Below are positions 60,923 through 64,000 of a stretch of 64,000 nucleotides of DNA, in pieces. The notes beneath the pieces were generated by a model that did not search any database, was not told the origin of the DNA, and saw nothing but the letters and a program-made list of their open reading frames with translations. Both the position numbers and the translations under genes were made by a program. Location: contig NZ_JAUNKC010000001.1 of NCBI RefSeq assembly GCF_030532965.1, forward strand, positions 214,304 to 278,303, given 5' to 3'. Each line of letters starts with the position of its first letter. Positions within the stretch are counted from its first letter, which is position 1. The stretch is from Corynebacterium sp. (GTDB lineage: Bacteria; Actinomycetota; Actinomycetes; Mycobacteriales; Mycobacteriaceae).

Positions 60923-62578
60923 GTGGGTCCGCTCATCGTCCAGTCAGACAAGACCATTCTGCTGGAAATCGACCACCCCGATGCCGCTGCCGCCCGCGCG
61001 CGGCTTGCCCCGTTCGCCGAGTTAGAACGCGCCCCGGAACACGTCCATACCTACCGCATCACACCGCTTGCATTGTGGAACGCGCGCGCCGCGGGACACG
61101 ACGCGGAACAGTTGGTGGACGTGTTAGAAACGTTCTCCCGATTTCCGGTTCCGCAGTCCTTGCTTATCGACGTCGCCGAGACCATGTCCAGGTACGGCCG
61201 GGTGCGGCTAATCAAGCACCCGGCGCATGGTCTGGTTCTGGAATCATCTGAACCCGCCATCCTGGCGGAAATTACGCGGCACAAGAAAATCGCGCCCATG
61301 CTTGGTGCCGCGATCGACGCCGAATCCATTGCGGTTCACCCTTCCGAACGCGGTCGGTTGAAACAAGAGCTTCTGAAAATCGGATGGCCCGCCGAGGATC
61401 TGGCTGGCTATGTCGACGGTGAGGCGCACGACATCGCCTTATCGACGGCGACCGAGCAGTGGCAATTGCGCGACTACCAGGAACAAGCCGCAGAATCGTT
61501 CTGGGAAGGCGGCTCGGGTGTTGTGGTGCTGCCTTGCGGTGCCGGAAAAACGATGGTCGGTGCGGCCGCCATGGCCAAGGCCAAAGCCACCACTCTTATC
61601 TTGGTTACCAATACCGTCGCCGGGCGGCAATGGCGTGACGAGCTTCTTCGGCGAACCACCTTAACCGAATCGGAGATCGGCGAATATTCCGGCGAGAAAA
61701 AGGAAATCCGGCCGGTGACGATCGCCACGTACCAAGTAGTCACCCGAAAGACCAAGGGCGAATACCGCGCGCTCGAACTTTTCGATTCCCGCGACTGGGG
61801 ATTGATTATCTACGACGAAGTGCATCTTCTGCCCGCCCCGGTCTTTCGCATGACCTCCGATTTACAATCCCGCCGTAGGCTCGGCCTCACCGCCACCTTG
61901 GTCCGGGAAGACGGCCAAGAAGGCGATGTCTTTTCCTTGATCGGCCCCAAGCGATACGACGCGCCGTGGAAAGACCTGGAAGTACAGGGCTTCATAGCAA
62001 CAGCGGAGTGCATTGAGGTGCGGACCACGCTCACCGAAACCGAACGCATGCTGTATGCCACCGCCGATTCTAAGGACCGGTATCGCCTGGCAGCCTGCGC
62101 CGATTCAAAAATCGCTACCATCGATAGCATCATGAAGTACCATCCCGGCGCCCCGACGTTGATTATCGGCGCTTATGTCGAGCAATTGGCAGAGATCGGC
62201 TCCCACCTGAATGTTCCCGTGATCGACGGTAAGACGTCGACAAGCAAACGAGAAAGACTCTTCCAGCAATTCCGCGACAACGAAATAACAACCCTCGTGG
62301 TAAGCAAAGTTGCCAATTTCTCCATCGACTTACCAGAAGCCGCCGTGGCTATTCAGGTGTCCGGGACCTTCGGCTCCCGGCAAGAGGAAGCACAGCGCTT
62401 AGGCCGGTTACTGCGACCGAAATCAGACGGTGCCGAGGTCTACTTCTATTCCATTGTTAGCCGCGATACCATCGATGCGGATTACGCAGCCCATCGGCAG
62501 CGTTTTCTCGCGGAACAAGGGTATGCGTACCGCATCATTGACTCCGACGACCTTAAAAGCGGAAAGTTCACACCATGA
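60923..62578 (+). CDS. XPB/Ercc3-type DNA repair helicase
   Basis: The 551-residue superfamily 2 helicase has Walker A VLPCGAGKTMVGAAAM, motif II LIIYDEVHLLP (DEVH), motif III GLTATLVREDGQEGD, and RecA2 motifs TLVVSKVANFSIDLPEA and GSRQEEAQRLGRLLRPK. An N-terminal domain (~1-170) precedes the motor. Bacterial XPB unwinds DNA 3'-5' and is thought to act in repair. GTG 60923 is preferred as start because an AAGGAGAA box lies 8 bases upstream; TTG 60917 would be too close. Its stop overlaps the next ATG by four bases. Confidence 0.94.
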   Translation: MGPLIVQSDKTILLEIDHPDAAAARARLAPFAELERAPEHVHTYRITPLALWNARAAGHDAEQLVDVLETFSRFPVPQSLLIDVAETMSRYGRVRLIKHPAHGLVLESSEPAILAEITRHKKIAPMLGAAIDAESIAVHPSERGRLKQELLKIGWPAEDLAGYVDGEAHDIALSTATEQWQLRDYQEQAAESFWEGGSGVVVLPCGAGKTMVGAAAMAKAKATTLILVTNTVAGRQWRDELLRRTTLTESEIGEYSGEKKEIRPVTIATYQVVTRKTKGEYRALELFDSRDWGLIIYDEVHLLPAPVFRMTSDLQSRRRLGLTATLVREDGQEGDVFSLIGPKRYDAPWKDLEVQGFIATAECIEVRTTLTETERMLYATADSKDRYRLAACADSKIATIDSIMKYHPGAPTLIIGAYVEQLAEIGSHLNVPVIDGKTSTSKRERLFQQFRDNEITTLVVSKVANFSIDLPEAAVAIQVSGTFGSRQEEAQRLGRLLRPKSDGAEVYFYSIVSRDTIDADYAAHRQRFLAEQGYAYRIIDSDDLKSGKFTP

Positions 62579-63213
62579 ATTCATTTACTTTCGACGTCGA
62601 CAACGACTACGCCAAGAAACACAACGAGCTGCTCAAAGACACCAAGCGGCTGCAGATATCGGCAATTATTTTTGGCCTGATTCTCGTGGCAATCGGCTAT
62701 GGTCTGCGCCTGTATTTCGGCGGCACCATGGGCAATCTCATTATCGGGTGTTTTGGGGTTATGGCTCTGATTAGCTTCGCCCTAGTGTTTGTCATTCCCC
62801 GACAAGTCGGCGATGCTGCTCGCCTTTATAGCCAGTACGAACTTTGCCCGGCGATTATCGCACAGGTCAATAGCCGGGACCTCACGCTACTAGCGCTGGT
62901 GAATATCAATAGCGACCCAACTGCCCCACCGCGCTTGGGCCTGGCAACGCGTACTGTCACCAGGATTGAAGGGCACGAGCGCCGCAAAGGCGAGCGGGTA
63001 CCCGCCGTCGCGGTGACCGGGCGTCGATCCGCCCATACTCAGGACCGCTGGGATGAAATTTCGCCAATGCCGATCGCATGGGCGACCTCCGACCCTGCTG
63101 TTATTAAAGAGGCACAGAAAGCAATCCCGCACGAGAAGTGGAATAAATTAGAAAAGAACGCCGCTAAGCTTGACGACGTTCTTGCAACCCGTTTCAATCT
63201 CCTGGAAATATGA
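62575..63213 (+). CDS. DUF3239 membrane protein
   Basis: The 212-residue protein has a short cytoplasmic start, two membrane helices (LQISAIIFGLILVAIGYGL and GNLIIGCFGVMALISFALVFVI) and a soluble C-terminal domain of about 130 residues with RLGLATRTVTRIEGHERRKGE and MPIAWATSD. This layout matches DUF3239, found in Corynebacterium. Function unknown. Its start codon overlaps the XPB stop, so translation is coupled. A strong terminator follows. Confidence 0.85.
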   Translation: MNSFTFDVDNDYAKKHNELLKDTKRLQISAIIFGLILVAIGYGLRLYFGGTMGNLIIGCFGVMALISFALVFVIPRQVGDAARLYSQYELCPAIIAQVNSRDLTLLALVNINSDPTAPPRLGLATRTVTRIEGHERRKGERVPAVAVTGRRSAHTQDRWDEISPMPIAWATSDPAVIKEAQKAIPHEKWNKLEKNAAKLDDVLATRFNLLEI

Positions 63214-63236
63214 CAAACAGGAGCAAACCAAAGCCA

Positions 63237-63277
63237 AAGGCCGGTTTCCCGTCACCGTAGAGTGGGAAACCGGCCTT
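63237..63277. terminator. Bidirectional terminator between DUF3239 and the convergent small exported protein
   Basis: A perfect 14-bp stem, AAGGCCGGTTTCCC (63237-63250) with GGGAAACCGGCCTT (63264-63277). Confidence 0.9.
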
Positions 63278-63312
63278 AAAACCTCTATAAGGAAGTTTTC
63301 TTTAACGAAAGC

Positions 63313-63558
63313 CTAGAAGACAGGCAGACCTGGGATGAGACGGCCCTGGATGTGACCGTGGTTGACGAGGAAGTTATAAACGGTGCCCCAGAAGCCCAGG
63401 AAGATTGCCAGGCTCAAAACGGAGCCGATAATCGACAGGATGATGCTGAGGGTGCCGGTCACAAGCTGAGCGTTAGCTGCAGGTGCGAGGTAAGGAGCAG
63501 CAGCGAAAGCGAGAGCCATGACTGCGCTGCCTGCGATGAGAGAACGAGTAACCTTCAT
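63313..63558 (-). CDS. Small exported hydrophobic protein of unknown function
   Basis: The 81-residue protein starts MKVTRSLIAGSAVMALAFAAAPYLAPAANAQ, a Sec signal with a likely AxA cleavage site. The mature part has one hydrophobic segment (SIILSIIGSVLSLAIFLGFWG) and a short polar end. A strong GAGGAA box precedes ATG 63558. The size and amphipathic/hydrophobic mature part recall corynebacterial small envelope or porin-like proteins, but no such assignment can be made. It is the last gene before the rRNA locus. Confidence 0.7.
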   Translation of the reverse strand: MKVTRSLIAGSAVMALAFAAAPYLAPAANAQLVTGTLSIILSIIGSVLSLAIFLGFWGTVYNFLVNHGHIQGRLIPGLPVF

Positions 63559-63944
63559 AACGAATTCCTCTTTCTTGAGTAGAACAAAACCACCAACGAA
63601 TCGCGGTGGCGACATTCAAGAACGTTACAGCACTTCTAACCAGCTACAACAAAAATGATGTATTTTACCCCAGATAGCACCCCCTTTTTCAGAAAAAGAT
63701 GAGCAACCCGTCCCTTAAGCAACAATTTAATTATTTTTGCATAAAGTTTGCTAGGTCTTGATTTAAGTTTCAATGATTTTATAAGTATAAAATTTTAATC
63801 TTGTAAGGGCTCTACGCAACAGAAAATTCGGGTGCGGCACGCAACTGCGCAGGTAGTTTCCTCTATAAAACTATAATAGATGTGTAATAAATGTTTTAAC
63901 CCCCACCTGTGGTGTTGGGTGGGGGTTGGTTGTTGAGTTTTATA
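63559..63944. other. AT-rich gap between the small exported protein and the 5S rRNA gene, with rRNA operon terminator
   Basis: No gene is visible. The half near 63616-63880 is very AT-rich and probably holds the promoter of the small exported protein. The end contains the terminator listed separately. Confidence 0.5.
63898..63927 (-). terminator. Probable rRNA operon terminator
   Basis: On the minus strand AACCCCCACC pairs with GGTGGGGGTT (63918-63927 with 63898-63907) around a 10-base loop, followed by TTAAAACATTT. It lies about 20 bases beyond the 5S end. Confidence 0.75.
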
Positions 63945-64000
63945 TGTCGGCGGTGTCTTACTCTCCCACAAACTTCCGTTTGCAGTACCATCAGCGCTGT
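63945..64000 (-). rRNA. 5S ribosomal RNA, 3' part (continues beyond the right edge)
   Basis: The reverse complement contains CTGATGGTACTGC and GTGGGAGAGTAAGAC.CCGCCGAC, the conserved loop E / helix and 3' end of actinobacterial 5S rRNA. Only about the last 55 bases are in the window. It is the last gene of an rRNA operon transcribed leftward. Confidence 0.92.

Overview
The window is a stretch of Corynebacterium chromosome. The evidence is the gene content and order: resuscitation-promoting factor Rpf1 beside a CspB-type cold-shock protein, a fused AccD/AccA carboxyltransferase (AccD3) beside gltA and serC-sepH, a PerM-like protein in front of purN-purH, a mycoredoxin, a DUF3239 protein, and the UvrD1 / small chorismate mutase / pgi trio. 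From memory this order (purHN, metallopeptidase, pcrA, chorismate mutase, pgi ... cysQ, thyA, folA ... mctC, accD3, FKBP, gltA, serC, sepH, TrmH, permease, DUF3027, cspB, rpf1) follows the C. glutamicum backbone. Base composition is mid-range for the genus, with AT-rich gaps. I cannot name the species.

Layout. 1-3225 (minus): purH (truncated by the window edge), purN and perM. 3544-4257: a secreted M23 peptidase. 4526-8678: a translationally coupled PadR regulator / ABC ATPase / FtsX permease operon with two tandem palindromic operators. 8752-13753: uvrD1/pcrA, chorismate mutase, pgi. 13812-21017 (minus): esterase, Nei2-type glycosylase, YccF protein, Lhr helicase. 21053-23205: cysQ, thyA, folA. 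23232-24152: DyP peroxidase. 24295-28513 (minus): a bglF-bglA-bglG beta-glucoside operon with a BglG-type antiterminator site in its leader. 28514-32878 is patchy and accessory-like: a gene-poor 0.8 kb stretch, mycoredoxin, an orphan cobF, two paralogous small proteins of unknown function, a DUF4291 protein, tRNA-Arg(CCU), and a probable insertion-sequence end.

32879-41073: a secreted protein, a CPA2 antiporter, a Tat-exported Rv2525c-like protein, a beta-lactamase-like lipoprotein, the DUF485-mctC symporter pair, an enoyl-CoA hydratase and an aldo/keto reductase. 41177-53983 is conserved backbone: accD3, FKBP, gltA, serC, sepH, a DUF6928-like protein, TrmH, an NCS2 purine permease, DUF3027, a glutaminyl-cyclase-like lipoprotein, DUF2771 and CspB. 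54689-57683: rpf1 and a second DUF485-symporter pair. 57808-63213: small unknown genes and the XPB helicase module. 63313-64000: a small exported protein and the 3' end of a minus-strand 5S rRNA gene.

Themes are purine and folate/thymidylate synthesis (purHN, thyA-folA, NCS2 permease), DNA repair (UvrD1, Lhr+Nei2, XPB), central carbon (pgi, gltA, two acetate-type symporters), fatty-acid precursor supply (AccD3) and cell-wall turnover or septation (M23 peptidase, Rpf1, SepH). The most unusual signals are: a 10-mer, CGTCGACAAG, found ten times on both strands, in several reading frames and between genes; the tandem PadR operators; the tandem small-protein paralogs preceded by a possible 37-residue membrane peptide; and the two DUF485-symporter modules with candidate GlxR sites.
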